Both the position numbers and the translations under genes were made by a program. From positions 310,001 to 374,000 of the forward strand of contig NC_041683.1 in NCBI RefSeq assembly GCF_900005765.1: a stretch of DNA of 64,000 nucleotides, in the 5' to 3' direction. This document shows positions 11,841 to 25,656 of the stretch, piece after piece. This DNA is from Plasmodium relictum (Eukaryota; Apicomplexa; Aconoidasida; Haemosporida; Plasmodiidae). Position 1 is the stretch's first letter; the number at the start of each line of letters is the position of its first letter. The notes beneath the pieces were generated by a model. That model had not been told where the DNA came from. It did no database searches and was given only the letters and a program-made list of their open reading frames with translations.

Positions 11841-14800
11841 TTCTTACCCCTCAATAATAAATTTATTTATTCTTTTTTGTACTATTAATTAATTTTTAAA
11901 TTCAAATATTCTTTTTACTTTATATCTTTAAATGGAAGATTTAATATTTTTTTAATTTAATGTATCAATATAAATATTTTAAATCCATATTTTGGGTTAT
12001 TCTTTTTATATATTTTTCCCCTCCTTTCTATAATTTTTCTTGTACCGTTTATTGTATACTTTAATTAAAATTTAAATAACCATTTATATGTTATACTTTT
12101 GAATTATTTATGATATTTGTTTTAATATGAAGAAATATATTCAATATGAATTTAGTACATTTTTATTATTTTCTTTTTTTTTTTTGTAAATTTTAGTTCT
12201 TAATTATATCAATAAATATACTTATCTCTTATATTTTTCATTCTTTTATAAGACATAGAAAAATCATATTTTTCACAAAAAAATGTATTTTTCTATAATT
12301 GCTATATATCCTTTTTAAACTGTAGGCACATTTTATTTTTATTTTCATAAAAACATATTAAAAATATAAGAAACTATGATAAACCATAACTTAATAGAGA
12401 CAATTTAATATATCATAATTATAGCTTCAAAAAAGCACTATATGTATTAGTTTTCATAATAAATAATATGCTAAAATATACATGTTATATGTCTGATGAA
12501 TTTTTAAAATAATGTTCTTTTTGTAAAATAAGTAAAGATTTCAATAAATGTATCGCATTTTTTGAAAATATGACTTTACAAAACATATATACCTGTTATT
12601 AGGAATAAAATTTTGTGATTAATAAATTTTAATATTTTATATTACATTTGAGAACAGCATGTAAAGTAAAAAGATCATTTTAACATATATTTAAATATTG
12701 ATTATAGTAAAATATTTTTTTTCTATTTCAATATAACGTAATGATACCAAATGATTTCTAAAACTCATTAGTTGACTTTTTAAGTACATTTTTCTTATAA
12801 GATTATTGCAATTTTATTAATTTTTTTATTGAATATTATTTTTCTCTATATGAAAGAACTTAAAAACAAATATATTTTTGTTCCTTATCAGATATATCAA
12901 AAATATTACAAATATATTTTTAGACGTTGACATGACAATTGGTAATTGTTATTATTTTTTGTCGTAGTATAATAAAAATTAAAAAATTTACAGAATTAAA
13001 ACACACAAAGTTTTTATAAAATACAAGAATTAAAGTGGGGTAACTTAATGTGAATTTTATTTAATATTCTTAAAAAAAAAGTCTACTTTTTCTGAAATTA
13101 TTTTAGAGTAGTTTTCTATAAATACATTAATCTATAGAACTAAATTTTTTAAAAATTTCAATTTTTTTGTTATTTTCCAAAGTATAAATAGAGTTTATAG
13201 AAAGAAAATTATCACTATTTGCTTTCCCTTACATGATACACTAAAATAAATTATGAAAAGGTACCTCTCTGTATAAAAAACTAGAGAAATAATTTAGCTT
13301 TTTTTTTTTAATAAAAAAATAAAAATGGAGTTAAATTATTAAATTCAAATGCTTATAGAACATGTTTTTTTAAGGTACATTATGCAATCAATATTTCTTT
13401 AATAAACAAAATAAAGTTTAAAATTAATAAAACTATTATAAAATAATATTTCATTTATGATCCTTTTCAAATAATCCCGATGTGAGGATAGTTGAATACA
13501 AAAAAATAGTTCATTAACCTAAGAATTATGTATTCTATATTATTTCGAGATAATTAGAAAAAATATCGTTAAGGATGCTACATTAAAAAAAATATATTAT
13601 ATATGAATGAATTTGGCTTATTTATCCATAATAATATATAATTTTAAGTTTAAATATTATGGAGTTTAAAAATTACAATTTATTAACCTTTTTCCATGTA
13701 AAATGAATATCAATTATACAATTTTTTTTACTATGTTTAAAAATGAAATATAAAAAGTATTCTTATTTTAGTTTAAACTTTTCATGAACTTAAGATACTT
13801 TACTGTATCATCATTTAGTTTTATTTTTTTAAATATAAAACAAAAACTTTTTCTATTCAATGATTAAAAAAAAAAATATAATTTAAAAATAGAAAAAAAA
13901 TAAAATTGTCTATCATGGAATAATAAAAAAAATTACATACACAGAAAAACTTTATCTTATATTTCTTCGAGAATAAAAAAAATAAATATTGATGTTTTTA
14001 TTGCATTTTACTGTTCACATAAGCATAAAAATCCGTAATTAAAAATAATAAATCTATTATCATTGAAGATTTATATTAACATTTCATGAAAAGAAAAAAA
14101 TTATACTAGAAAAATTAAAAAAATTATCTGTTGAAAAAAATTTATATGAAAGACATAAAATTTGGCGTCTATTTTGAATAAAAATAAAATATATAATCAT
14201 TAAAACATGATATAAAATCAGTAAGGAGTGTTTAAAAAGTTGTAAATTTGATCCACATATTTAATCATGTAACTTTCTGTTTATATATATTATTTTTTTT
14301 TAATTTGTAAATTGCATATTTTTATCCTCTGGTAATATTTTTGGATAAAATAAAATGATTTTGTAAAAACCAAAACATTATTTATAGAATTTTTTATTAT
14401 TATGGAAAGAGATACAAAATGAAGTATTTTTAACGAATAATCTTAAATTGTAAAATAATAATACTATAAATATAACTAATAATTTAAGCTAGTATTTTCT
14501 TAATTCTTTGTACTAAATTTTTTTTCTTTTATAATTACACAAAAAAATAAATAAAACTGAAAAAAATTTATAAAAATCCCCGTAATATTCAATGTAATAA
14601 TTATTATTTTTTTTACTTATTCTATTTGAACAACATTTCTAACCAAGAGTTAAATATTCCACTATCCTTATGTGGAAGATAAAATAGCATATCTTAATTC
14701 TGTAACTATTTTCTTTGATACAAAATGTATAATATATTCCCATAAAATCCATATAAAAATTCATTTATGATTTTTTTTTACTACGGCTTTGAGTATGAAA

Positions 14801-16894
14801 CACATTGAGTGATTATCCATTCATTTAAATTAATAATGATATAGTTTATTACAAGATTGAAGTTTTGTATCTGTAAATTCATTAAAAATTTTGTTTATAT
14901 TTTTTTTTTTTGTCTATCTTTACAATTCAATAAAAAGGAAACTATAGGATACGATTTTCATTTTAATTACAATCATTTTTTATAAAAAATATGTCTAGAT
15001 CTTAAGGTATGTGAAATTATTCATATACAAAAATTATAATGAGAAAAAAAAATTTATCACAGGTAGAACAAATATAGTATTTTTGTCAAATTAAACATAA
15101 AAATTTCATCACAATTCTCCATTTTTTCCATTTTCCATTTTAGGCTTAAAAGTACTATTTTTACTTTTTCATGCTATTTTTACTATTATTTTTTTTTGAA
15201 AACTGTTTAAAAAATATGGTTACTATCTATATATCATATTTAATATATAGTAATAGTATAAATGTAACCTACCCTTTTAAAAAAACATTTTACATAGATC
15301 TTTAGAGCATTTTCATTACAAATATAATCTTTTTTTGGGTATAGATTTTGTAAAATTAAAAAATACATTACATTATGAAAGTCTTAATAATAATTTTTGC
15401 ATATCTTTAAATCATAAAATATAACCTTTAGCTATTTTAAAAATATGCATAAACTTTTAATATAATACTGTGATTATTAAAGTGTGAGCATTATAAGAAA
15501 AAATAGATAAATCTTAAATGTAGAAGTGTAATTAATATAAAGGATAAGCATATTTTCTAAGAGGAGTGCAAGAAAAAGATTGGCAACTTGTCATATTTCT
15601 AATAATATAAAATACATAAATATATTTTAAAAGTAAAAACAGGTGCATATTTAAAAAAAATTCATAACAGTTTCTAGTATTATTTTGGCCACAAAAACAT
15701 TATTTGATAATTTAAAATAAATGCTTAAGAAAAAAAGGATTTATTTATATAAAAAAATTTAAAAATAATAAGTTAAAATTAAATAAAGATACAATTTTAA
15801 TAATTTATAAATACACATTGGAAGTTTTTATTTGTTAAAAATGCAATATATTTAGACAAATAATTACTTGCTCACTTAAAATTATATTTTGTTCAGTTTT
15901 ATGAATTAAATATTTATAATATATAAAAGCAAGTTGATATTTTTATTTTGAATTGAATTATTCATGTTATAAACATAAATGTTAAAGAATTAATCTTATA
16001 TATTTATGCATCATGAATATGAAAAAAAAAAAAATTTAAAGAACAAATTATACATATGTTAAAAATAACGCAAGTCTTCACATTCTAAAATCAAATGTTA
16101 AACATATTTGTATTATTTTTACAGAACATTGAGTACTAATCAAATTCATTATGTTCTTAGAGAGAAATTAATGCATCTTTCTAAAAAATATAATAACGTT
16201 TTTCAATTTATTGTTTCTTTTTTTTTAAAATTTGTTATCCATATTGTTAAAGATATGAATTTTCATACTTTTAGGACTAAAATTTTTCATACGTATTTTT
16301 TTAAAAAAAAAAAAGTATATTTATGTGTCTATGATAAAATTACGTTGTTTAATATCTCTGTATATAACATATTATGTTAAATTTGCATAATAAATTTATT
16401 TTTAAAGAGTTAAACCCTAAAATATTTTCCATTTTCTTTTATTTTTAACTGTTTAAAGGGTTTCATATATATACAATATAAACATTGAAAATATCTATAG
16501 AAAAAAAAATAAAAAAAGATATTGTTTAATAAATTTTACATTTATGAATTTTCTAAAGTATAAAATTATTTACCATTCTATATGTAATTTATGTTCCTGA
16601 CTTAAAAACGTAGTATGATTAGAGATGCAAAGGATTTTTACTTTGTGCTTTTATTTCATTCCTTCAATACCCTAATTATTGGTAAAATATTCAGTTACAT
16701 TTGACTTAAATGGAAATTTAATTATTATATGTATAATAAAAAAGATAAGAATTTTTGAATTCAAAATTAATAGAATGAAGAGAAATTGTTTACAATATAA
16801 AAAAAAAAAGAATTTTTATTAAGAAAATTCTTAATGTATATTTGTATATATTTGAATGCAATAAAAACAAAAGTTGACAAAATGATATTCTTAT
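11841..16894. other. Right pericentromeric gene-free flank
   Basis: About 5 kb of AT-rich, mixed sequence with no supported gene. The densest coding-like stretch is a 90-codon frame at 16108-16380, which has no ATG at its start and no upstream exon that can be joined. It could be chance or a relic. A short perfect inverted repeat, CCAC..GTGG, lies at about 14660-14675. The right end is the 3' side of the calmodulin-like gene. Confidence 0.55.
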
Positions 16895-17713
16895 TTACTT
16901 ATATATGAAATCATCAAATGATATGTCTTTGCTTTTATTTGTACTGAATTCTAAATTTAAAAAAGCATCTACTTCATCTTCTGTTAATTTTATACCTGTT
17001 CCTACATTAAAACGTATATTTTTTTTAAAAAAAGCAGAATTAAAATTTAGTAATCAGAAAGATAAAATAAAAAAATAAATTTGTACATATATATATAAAT
17101 ATTTACCTAATGTCATTAATAAATTTTTTAGCTCAGAAATACTAATACTTTTAGCGTTTTCGTTAGTATGAGCTTTCAATGATGTTAATAGTAGCTTTCC
17201 AATATTTTCATCATAGTAAAATGATTGCATAATAGCATAAAAATTATTTAAATTTAAATTGCCATTTAATCTACATTCTATTTTTTGTAGAAATAATAAA
17301 ATTGTAACAGTATTAATATTTAAAACATAGATGTAATTTAATAATATTAAAATGAACTATTAAAAATTATTTACAAATTAAGATAAATAAAAGGAAAAAA
17401 TAAATATTTTTATAATAAAGTATATTTTTATTTCACCTTCTAACAAGGCATCTGATTCATTTTTGTTGAGAAATATACCAATAGATTTCAGCATATACAA
17501 TATTTTTTCTCCATCTAACCCCTTCTTATTTTTATTGAATTCATTAAAAATTGACTCAATTTCTAATCTCTTCAAGAAATGATTAAAAATATAGATTTTT
17601 GCATGAAAATATACTAATTAATTAAATGGTTTATAATTTTTTGTTGAAATTATAATTAATACATATATATTTTTTAAAATTACCCTTTCTTTAGATATTT
17701 TGTACTTATCCAT
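16895..17713 (-). CDS. Calmodulin-like / myosin essential-light-chain-like EF-hand protein
   Basis: Four exons: 17684..17713, 17437..17569, 17107..17277 and 16895..17001. All junctions keep frame and give 146 residues starting MDKYKISKER. Four EF-hand-like helix-loop-helix units can be traced. The third and fourth include SISISELKNLLMTLG and KLTEDEVDAFL, typical of calmodulin and myosin light chains. The loops are degenerate: unit 1 has NKNKKGLDGEK and unit 2 lacks most acidic ligands, so calcium binding may be weak or lost. That favours a light chain or structural partner over a calcium sensor. Length equals that of calmodulin and essential light chains. From memory, the syntenic P. falciparum gene is annotated calmodulin-like. 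Every exon is too short to be found by a simple reading-frame search. Confidence 0.87.
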
Positions 17714-20432
17714 ATTTTTAGTAAAATAAAAATCTTCATAAAAAAATTTAAATTATTGCATTAGTTTTTTTTTTAAAGACAACAAAAAACTTACGTTTTT
17801 AATAAAAAAAATACTTAAAATTATTTTTACAGAAAGAATATATAAAAAATGTAAATAATTAGATAAAATCCTTACATTTTTTTACAGTGAATATAAAATT
17901 AAATTGATCTGAAAAATCAAATTCCCTTTTTTGCTATATTGAAATAATCTTGCTATTTACAGATTTGTAATTTGCAACTTAATTGTATTACTAAAAAAAG
18001 AAATCATTTATAAATTAATTTTTAATAATACAAAAATATTTTATGTATAAAAAAAAAAAAAAATTTACATATTAAATTTATTTTTTATTTTTTATAATAT
18101 ATCAATATAATTTTATCTAATGTCTTTTGACAAGTAAGCTTAAAACAAAGTTGAGCGAAATTAAAAACTTTTATCTTTCATAATTTATTATTGGACAAAG
18201 CAATATTCATATACTTTGGAAATATAATATAAATGTTACACATTAATGAATAAAAAAAAAAAATTAATTATATATAATATAGTGTAAAAATTATTTTTTT
18301 TGTACAATAATGAATTAAAAAAAAAATTACATAATATTGATTATATTTAAAATTTAATAAAAAAACAGAAAAAAAAAATAATATAAATTTAAATTATTAA
18401 AAACAAGTTTAATAATGTAAGCATTTATTTTGATATACTTTTGTTCGTCTTAGAAAAAATCCTTTGTATCTATCTAGAGCAATTATTTTATTAAAAAAAT
18501 ATTAAATTTTAAAATCCATTGTTATATATTTTAATTATTTACTAAAAAAAAAAATTAATTTAATTTTTAGTGAACTAACATATATATTATTACGTCAAAT
18601 TTACACAAATTTCATTTAATAATTAGTGTTATATATATAATTCATTTAAATTAATATATTATTAAGAGAATATGTATTAAAAATTTATTTGATATAGAAT
18701 GTAATTTAGTGAAAAACAAAAATTCTCATCTTTATATAAATGTTTCATGGCATTTTCCTTAAAGAAGGTAATTACTTTTTAATTAATTTTATTAAATCTA
18801 ATACATAAATTTTAAATGAGAAAAAAGGAGAAAAGAAAAAAAGAAAAAAAAAAGAAACAAATTATTGTATTATATATTATTGATATTTTTTTCTGATTGA
18901 ATACTTCAATTTTTCATCTATTAATACATTAAAAATTGAAATTTTATTTAAAAATTGTTTTTTCTAAAAAAATTACTACATTTTTATTGTTTTATAATTA
19001 TAAATTATTCTAAATGTAAATACGAGGTAAACGAGTATTCATTTTATATATAATAATTTATTCTTATTTTAATTTGTATCAACATATAAAATAATTTTTA
19101 ATATAAAATTAAATACATTTTAATTAGATTATAATAATTATAATAAAGGAAAAAATAAATTTGGTTTATTTTTCATATATTACAAAATAAAATGTACAAG
19201 TATTTGTGTTCCTATTTATTTTAACATTTCATTGGAAAAATACTATTAATTATATATTAATTTAAAATATATCTATAATTATTTTTTAAATCTTACACGT
19301 GAACATGATTTATCATAGGTTTTAATAAAAATTGCACATTTGCAATATACAAATATGTTAATTCATTAGTATATTTGAAATTATCGCACATTTTTGTGTG
19401 TTAACAAAAATAATAAAGATTCATTTAGAATTATATATTAGTTATTTTTATCGTAAATATTTATCTATTTATATGTGTTATTTGCTTAAACTATTAATTA
19501 CTTTATTGTTATATCATATTTTTATTTAGTGTTGTAAAAAAATATTTATTTTTAATAAATAGACAGGATATTAACAAAACAAAAAAAAAAATAAATAGCA
19601 TATTTTATATTATTTTTGATTAGTAAGAAGTTTGATAATATAAGCTTTTACTAAATATAAGAGACAAAATAAAAAAAACTATTTGTAATTTACTGAAATA
19701 TATGAAGCCAGTGGTAATATATACTATAATTTATATGCAGTATTTGAAAAAAACTTACATTCCATACTTTATTCTTTAAAATTGTTTTTCTTTTTAAATA
19801 AAAATATTAGGTATTTTTTCAAAACTTATTTTTAGGACGATCATATAAAATAATAAAAGTTAGAATAAAATATAAAAACATGAATATCTTTTTGTTTACA
19901 CGTAATATATTATTAAAAATATATTATATAGCTAAAATTATTGGTTCTATACTATAAATAGTGAAGTTATGTATCTACTTATTTTTAAATACTTACATTA
20001 TAATTGTTGTTAATAAAATTATATTATTTCAATTTTTTTATATACAAGAGTTTTTCAAAAAATTTTATATTTTTATTCGAAATTCTATTAAAATTTTTTT
20101 ACTTTATTGTTTTTTCAAAAGGAAGTCAAAAAAATTATTTCTGTTAAAAAAAAAATAAAAATAAAAGTTTTTTTTTATACCTAATATTATTTCTCTTTTG
20201 TTTCTTTTTTCATTAGGATCTTTCTTTATAAAAAAACTCTATTCAAATGAGTATTGTATTAACAGTTATCCAAGATACCTTAAAAAAAAAATAGTACAAT
20301 AATTTTCCTTTTATAATTCACACAAAAACTGATATTTATCCACTAATTAATAAAATATATGTGCTTCCACATTTTTATTTTATTCAATAAAAAAATATCT
20401 ATATATATATATATATATATATATATCTTTTT
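17714..20432. other. Intergenic between two minus-strand genes
   Basis: 2.7 kb, AT-rich, with homopolymer runs and an (AT)n tract at about 20399-20426 next to the EMC6-like stop codon. A 65-codon frame at 19961-20158 begins with GTG and is mostly Phe, Ile and Lys; it is not called. The stretch must hold the calmodulin-like promoter (right of 17713) and the EMC6-like 3' UTR. Nothing else is supported. Confidence 0.55.
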
Positions 20433-20949
20433 TTAAAATAATACCAGAAATGCAGAGAGTGCAATAAAGATATTGCTTGTTGCAATATTAAAGTTATCGA
20501 GAAAGTAATTTTCATGTATTTTTTTGTTATATAAAGCAAAAGAAGTGAGAAATTGTAAAATAAAAAAAAATAAAAATCCCCAAATTCCCTTAATATGTAA
20601 TATTCCAGATATTACACCAGCTATAATACCTAAAGAATTAAAAATAAAAAAAAATGTGTATGATGTTTTATGCTTTTTTTGTTAAAAAATTCTCGAACCT
20701 ACTATTTGTTTATAGTAAAAAAAAACATCATCCATTTCATTCTAAATCAAAAAGAAAATTTAAAATATGAAAAAATTTAGAAATATATATATTATATTTT
20801 ATATTTTAAAAAGAAAATTCCACTTTATATATATGCAGTATAGAACAATTTAACGAAATAAAATTATAGAATTTACTAACTTTTGTTAATTTTTGATGAA
20901 AAAGTTTCTTAAGTAATCCATATTCATTATTCTCAATTTTTTTTTTCAT
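20433..20949 (-). CDS. EMC6: EMC6-like ER membrane complex subunit
   Basis: Three exons: 20881..20949, 20699..20741 and 20433..20629, coding 102 residues with matching phases (0, then 1). The protein starts MKKKIENNEYGLLKKLF and has three hydrophobic segments. The order N-terminal polar segment, then YYKQIVGIIAGVISGILHIKG, then WGFLFFFILQFL, then a last helix before the stop, follows EMC6 of other eukaryotes (short soluble start, the A-G-I-L-G-L-x-G turn, three membrane helices, about 110 residues). EMC inserts tail-anchored and multi-pass proteins into the ER membrane. It is interesting beside GET3, the cytosolic tail-anchor targeting ATPase, 15 kb away, though the two need not be linked. 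It could instead be another small Rab5-interacting-family protein. Confidence 0.72.
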
Positions 20950-22132
20950 TTTTAAAAATTAATCGAAAAAATAAAAATCAATGTGATATTTTAATTTATT
21001 CTTTTTTAAAATTTAAGTTTAAATTCATTTAAAAAATATGTAAAATTATTAAAGTGTATAAAAAAAAAGAAAAAATATAATTTATACAATAGCATGTGCA
21101 TTCAGTATTAGTAAAAAAGAAAGTAAAAATTAAATATTTCATGAACATTTAATAATTTAAAATTTTTTTTTAAAATAAATTTAAATTACATTTTTATAAA
21201 GATTTTATAAAAAAAAAAAAAAGGATTATTTATAATTTCATAAACTTTTAATTTATTCCTTTTTTCATTTTTGGCCATAAGAAAAAAAATTTGTTCTCTA
21301 AAATAAAATTGTATCTCATACTTTAATATATTAAGTATCATTAAAAAATGTAAAAATAAAATTCTCACTATGAAATTAAAAATGTTAAAAAATTTTAAGC
21401 GTTTTAAACTTCTAATTTGAAAACACGCCAAATATAAGTAACATTTTAAAAAGCGAAATAAGCCATTAGGTCTACACTAACTTTCAATTATACAACCAAT
21501 TTAAAAAAATAAAATAAAGCAATTTATTATTTTTTTTAACAAAATTCTAATTTTTTTTAAAATTTTTTTTGTAGAAATTGAAACATAAATTAGCTTAATG
21601 TAAAATAATTTCGTAACGAACTATACTTATGTATACATGAATTTATACGAAATGCTAAATACTTTTGTTTTTATATATTACTTAAATAATTCACACATCA
21701 AAATAAAATGTGAAATTATTTATTTAATTTTATATTCCAAATAGATATTAAACTAAAATTAAGATATATATACGTGTGTATGTATATTACATACACACCA
21801 AGTTTATGTAATAACTGTTCACGGTTTTTAGAGAATTAAAATTAAATTATTTATAGTTTTTTATTCTTTTTCATTAATATATGTTATAGTTTTGAAAACA
21901 TATTAAAAGGAAAAAAAGACGATAATTTTGTACAACAGTAATTTAAAAGTTTTTTGGGGAATTTTATTTTGTAGATATATTTGCATGTAAGTCTTTATTT
22001 TTTTATTTTAGATGCTAGTATAAAATTAATAAAATTAAGAAAATAATTTGTTATTTCTTTTATGAAGAAAAAAAAATAAAATAAAATTGGAAACCAAAAG
22101 ATAACTTACAAGAACAAAAACCAGATAAAAAC
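20950..22132. other. Intergenic, divergent promoter region
   Basis: Separates the minus-strand EMC6-like gene from the plus-strand gene at 22133, so it holds two promoters. A frame at 21186-21431 on the minus strand lacks an ATG start (TTG) and is hydrophobic low-complexity, so it is not called. A GTGCA word lies at about 21095-21100. Confidence 0.5.
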
Positions 22133-23549
22133 ATGGCATATAAAAAACAAAATTATACGGAGGATAAATCTTCAAAAAAGTCAGCTTACTTAGGTTTATA
22201 AAACTGCTAAATTGGCTATATATACTTCATATTATTTTATTTTTACATTTTCCTTTATTTTTTTAAATCTTTTTTTCATTGATGTATAAAAATTTAAACA
22301 TTTTATATAATATTAACAATTAGACAAGCCTTGTATATATCATCTAATGTTAATATTTTTTCTTTAATAATTAATTTAAAAAAAATTTTTTTTGATCATT
22401 TTTTAGAATTTGATGATGAAGATAAAATTAAGGAGAGATCTAATGTTCATGTATCAATAAAAGAAAAACAATTGAGTAAAAAAAAAAATATATATACATG
22501 TACTCAAAAATATATACGTAATTTTTTATTACACATTTTTCTTTTTTATTTAAAATATATTTGAATTTAAAATAATTAAAGAAAGATACATTGTAGCATA
22601 TAAGGAAAGAAAAAGAATTAAATATGTTTTTTTTTTAGGAATTGCTGAATTATTAAATTCTAAAAAAAATACCAATTTTCCAAAAAAAAGTGTAGATTTT
22701 ACTTTATCACAAAAAACTGAATTGGAACATACGGATGGTTTTCAAGCTAGAAAAAAGCAATTTAGTATGACAAATGCAGCTATAGCCAATAAGCTAAATA
22801 ATACATTATTTTCAAAAAGTACTAATTCTAAAAATGTATCTTTTTCTCAAAGTAAAAATAGTTCTGAAATAGATAAAAAATCAGTTCTAGATAAAAATGA
22901 AGAACCTTTTGGAAAAAAGTCTATTTCAAGCTTAAATAATAAATTAAGTGAAGATTATAAAAATAAATTAAGTAGTGTTTTATTGTCAAGGAATAGACCT
23001 GATTTCCTTAAGGATTTTGAACAAAAAAATTCAAATAATTTTTCCAAAACAACTTATGCAGCTGAAGATAATTCGAATAATAGTTTTAGAGATTCAAAGG
23101 AAGAGAATGATAATAAAAGAAAAGATTTATTTAAGCAGCTTTTAAACAATTATTCTAATCTTAAAAAAATAGACTATAACAAGAATGGAGACAGTAATTT
23201 ACTACAGAAAGAAGTTGAAAATGAGAGTGAAAATAAAAATGTCTTTATTGCAGATCAAAATTTACATCTAAATGGTGTTTTGTGCAATCATAAGAACGAC
23301 CAGCATATCATTGATTCTCCCAACATAGTAGAAAATAAAAAAAGAATAAATTTTTTTTCATGCTTTAAAAATATTAAAAAAAAAAAATACTGTAAAAGAA
23401 AGAATATGAACTGTAATAACCCAAAAAAAGAAAAATATATATCCAAAAAAGAAGAAAAAATAGGTAAATCATATCCTGACAAAGAGAATTCCACTTCTAC
23501 AAATAAAAATAAAAAAACTAGAAATAAATTTTTTTTTCTTTTTAAATAA
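22133..23549 (+). CDS. Unrecognised basic, low-complexity Plasmodium protein
   Basis: Start ATG at 22133 (MAYKKQNYTEDKSSKKSAYL), exon 1 22133..22193 with a GTTTAT donor. The last exon is 22639..23549 after a T-rich acceptor. A middle exon ends at 22517 (CGTAATT donor, phase 1). Its left end is uncertain: the simplest frame-true model is 22329..22517, giving 386 residues. However, an AT-rich stretch at 22350-22407 inside it looks intron-like, so an extra splice is possible. The product is rich in Lys, Asn and Ser, has no membrane segment, and ends in a strongly basic tail (FFSCFKNIKKKKYCKRKN). No domain is recognised. It may be a conserved Plasmodium protein of unknown function. The last exon and the start are well supported; the exact middle is not. 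Confidence 0.65.
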
Positions 23550-23786
23550 AATTTTTTTTTTTTTAACTTTAAAAAAATAAATTTTAAGATCTAAGATATA
23601 TTTTAAATATACATTTAAGTCATTTTTATTTTCTCTATTTATCTTTATCTTTTTTTTTTTTTAATAATAATATTTTATAATACTGTTTTTTTTTTTTTTT
23701 TAAAATATAATTGTAAAGAACAATGCATCACGGACAATATTTTAAGGAACGCAATTTTTTCATAAAGAAAAAAAATATAAAAAAAG

Positions 23787-25656
23787 TTAATTATTATATT
23801 CTGATTGTTGTAAATTGTCCATTGAATTTGGATAATAATTATAATTTGAATAAAAATCAGGAATGTTTTGAAATCTTTGATTAAATAAAAAAGGTACTCC
23901 ACAAGTATTGTACATAAAATTAGCCCATTGAGCCATAGTCTCTTTGTTATAGGGAAATGGGGCCATAAAAGGGTTGTGGTGAGGATACTTCGGATAACTA
24001 AAAATCAGTATAGAAATAAATATGTATAAAAAAATATATATATATAATTTAAAGATATGTAAAAAAAAAAAAAATACATATCATTTTCATACGTTTTAGT
24101 ATTTTGTCTTTTCATGGCCATTTTAGGTTTTTTGGGTTCAGCTTTTCTAACTTCAACCATTTTATCCTAAAGAGAAAAAAAGAGAATTCATTAATGATAT
24201 TCTCAATATGAATTTTTAATTATTAATTTATTTTTTTTACATAAATTTTATGTCTTTTATGTTTCAAAACTTTTGCAACCGAATTTTCATTTGCAAAAAC
24301 TACAAAACCAAAACATCGAGATCTACCACTAGAATCTACTACAATTTGAACTACATCAATATCTCCAAAGGTTGAAAAATAACTAAATAAAATGTTTAAA
24401 AATTTATATTGAAAGTAGGAATCGTTTGTTATACAAGTTTTTGCATTTTTTTTTTTTTTATATTATTTTTACCTTTCTAATGTATCTTTAGTCCAATAAT
24501 AGTTTAACCCTCCTACAAATATTTTTCTTTGAATATCAGATGGTGTAGTATTGTGCTCCTCTCGAACATCTACTCTTTTACCTTTTAATTCGTGTGAATC
24601 CTAATGAAATACAAAAAAAAAAAAAAATAAAATAGTAAATTTATATTTAAATATATTAATTCTATTTTCATTTATTTGATATATTTTTATATACTCTTAA
24701 AATTCTTTCTTTGTTTATTTGTGATAACATTGTTACAAATGCAAATCCTCTATTTCTTTTTGTTTCATGATCTTGTGCAATAACAACGCTTTGCACAGTA
24801 CCATATTTTTCAAAATATTCTATTATATCCTTTTAGAATATTAGAAAAAAATAGAAAGTATAATTTATGAAAAGGCTCATTAACAAAAAAAAAAAAAAAA
24901 GGTTATTTGCCATTACTTTATTTGTGATATTTTGTGGAATACCGCCAATAAAAAATTTAAATGGTTCATTAATGTTATTTGAATTATTTACAAATTCATT
25001 AATTCCTGTGGAAGCTGTATAAGTAAAAAATATTTCATTAGTTCGTAATATCAATTATAAAAATGAAATATATTTGAATTATACCAGTGCTTAATGAATC
25101 TACATTTTTATTTTTTATAGTTGAATTATTTTTTTCATATTTAGAACATTTTGCATTGTTTGTTTCATGGCAACAACATACTTTTTTTTTTTCTAAAAAA
25201 TTTAAAAAAAATTTATTTTGAAAGAAAAAAATTTAGTTAAAACAAAAGAGAGAGAAATAAATAAATAATTAAAAATTTAAAAATATAGATATAGAACTAC
25301 AAATTTTTATTTATTGTTAAATTTTATAAAATATCTAAAGTTAAAAAGAATTTATATTTTAAAACATAAAACTATATATGATATTTTATAATCTTTTAGT
25401 TTTTTTCATAAAATATTTATATTTTTAAATTTAACATTATATTTTCATTTATTTTTTTTATTATCAAACCTGGTTTAAAGGAATCTCTTGATGAACTTCT
25501 ATCTCTTTTTTCCCTTTGTTCATAAGTATTATCGTTTTCATTCTTTCGTGTATCAATGTCTTTTTTTTTTTTTTCAAATTCATCATTTTTAGATACTTTG
25601 GTTTTTAAAGAATTATCGACATCATTTGTTTCGTTTATATTATCATCCACCGTCAT
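23787..25656 (-). CDS. Two-RRM RNA-binding protein (hnRNP/Musashi/DAZAP1 type)
   Basis: Eight exons: 25470..25656, 25085..25192, 24917..25014, 24695..24829, 24473..24600, 24241..24382, 24093..24166 and 23787..23997. All phases agree, for 360 residues. The N-terminal 60 residues are acidic and basic low-complexity, followed by a Cys cluster (KKVCCCHE). RRM1 has RNP2 KFFIGGIPQ and RNP1 RNRGFAFVTM; RRM2 has RNP2 KIFVGGLNY and RNP1 SRCFGFVVF. The linker GKRVDVREEH is short, as in the Musashi/hnRNP A class. The C-terminal tail is rich in Tyr, Pro, Asn and Phe. Such proteins bind mRNA to control splicing or translation; the target is unknown. Seven introns split the two domains so that no exon exceeds 211 bases. 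Confidence 0.93.

Noticed and set aside
19961-20158. 65-codon plus-strand frame
   Set aside because: Begins with GTG and is low-complexity Phe/Ile/Lys.
21186-21431. 81-codon minus-strand frame
   Set aside because: Begins with TTG, is hydrophobic low-complexity, and lies in a promoter region.
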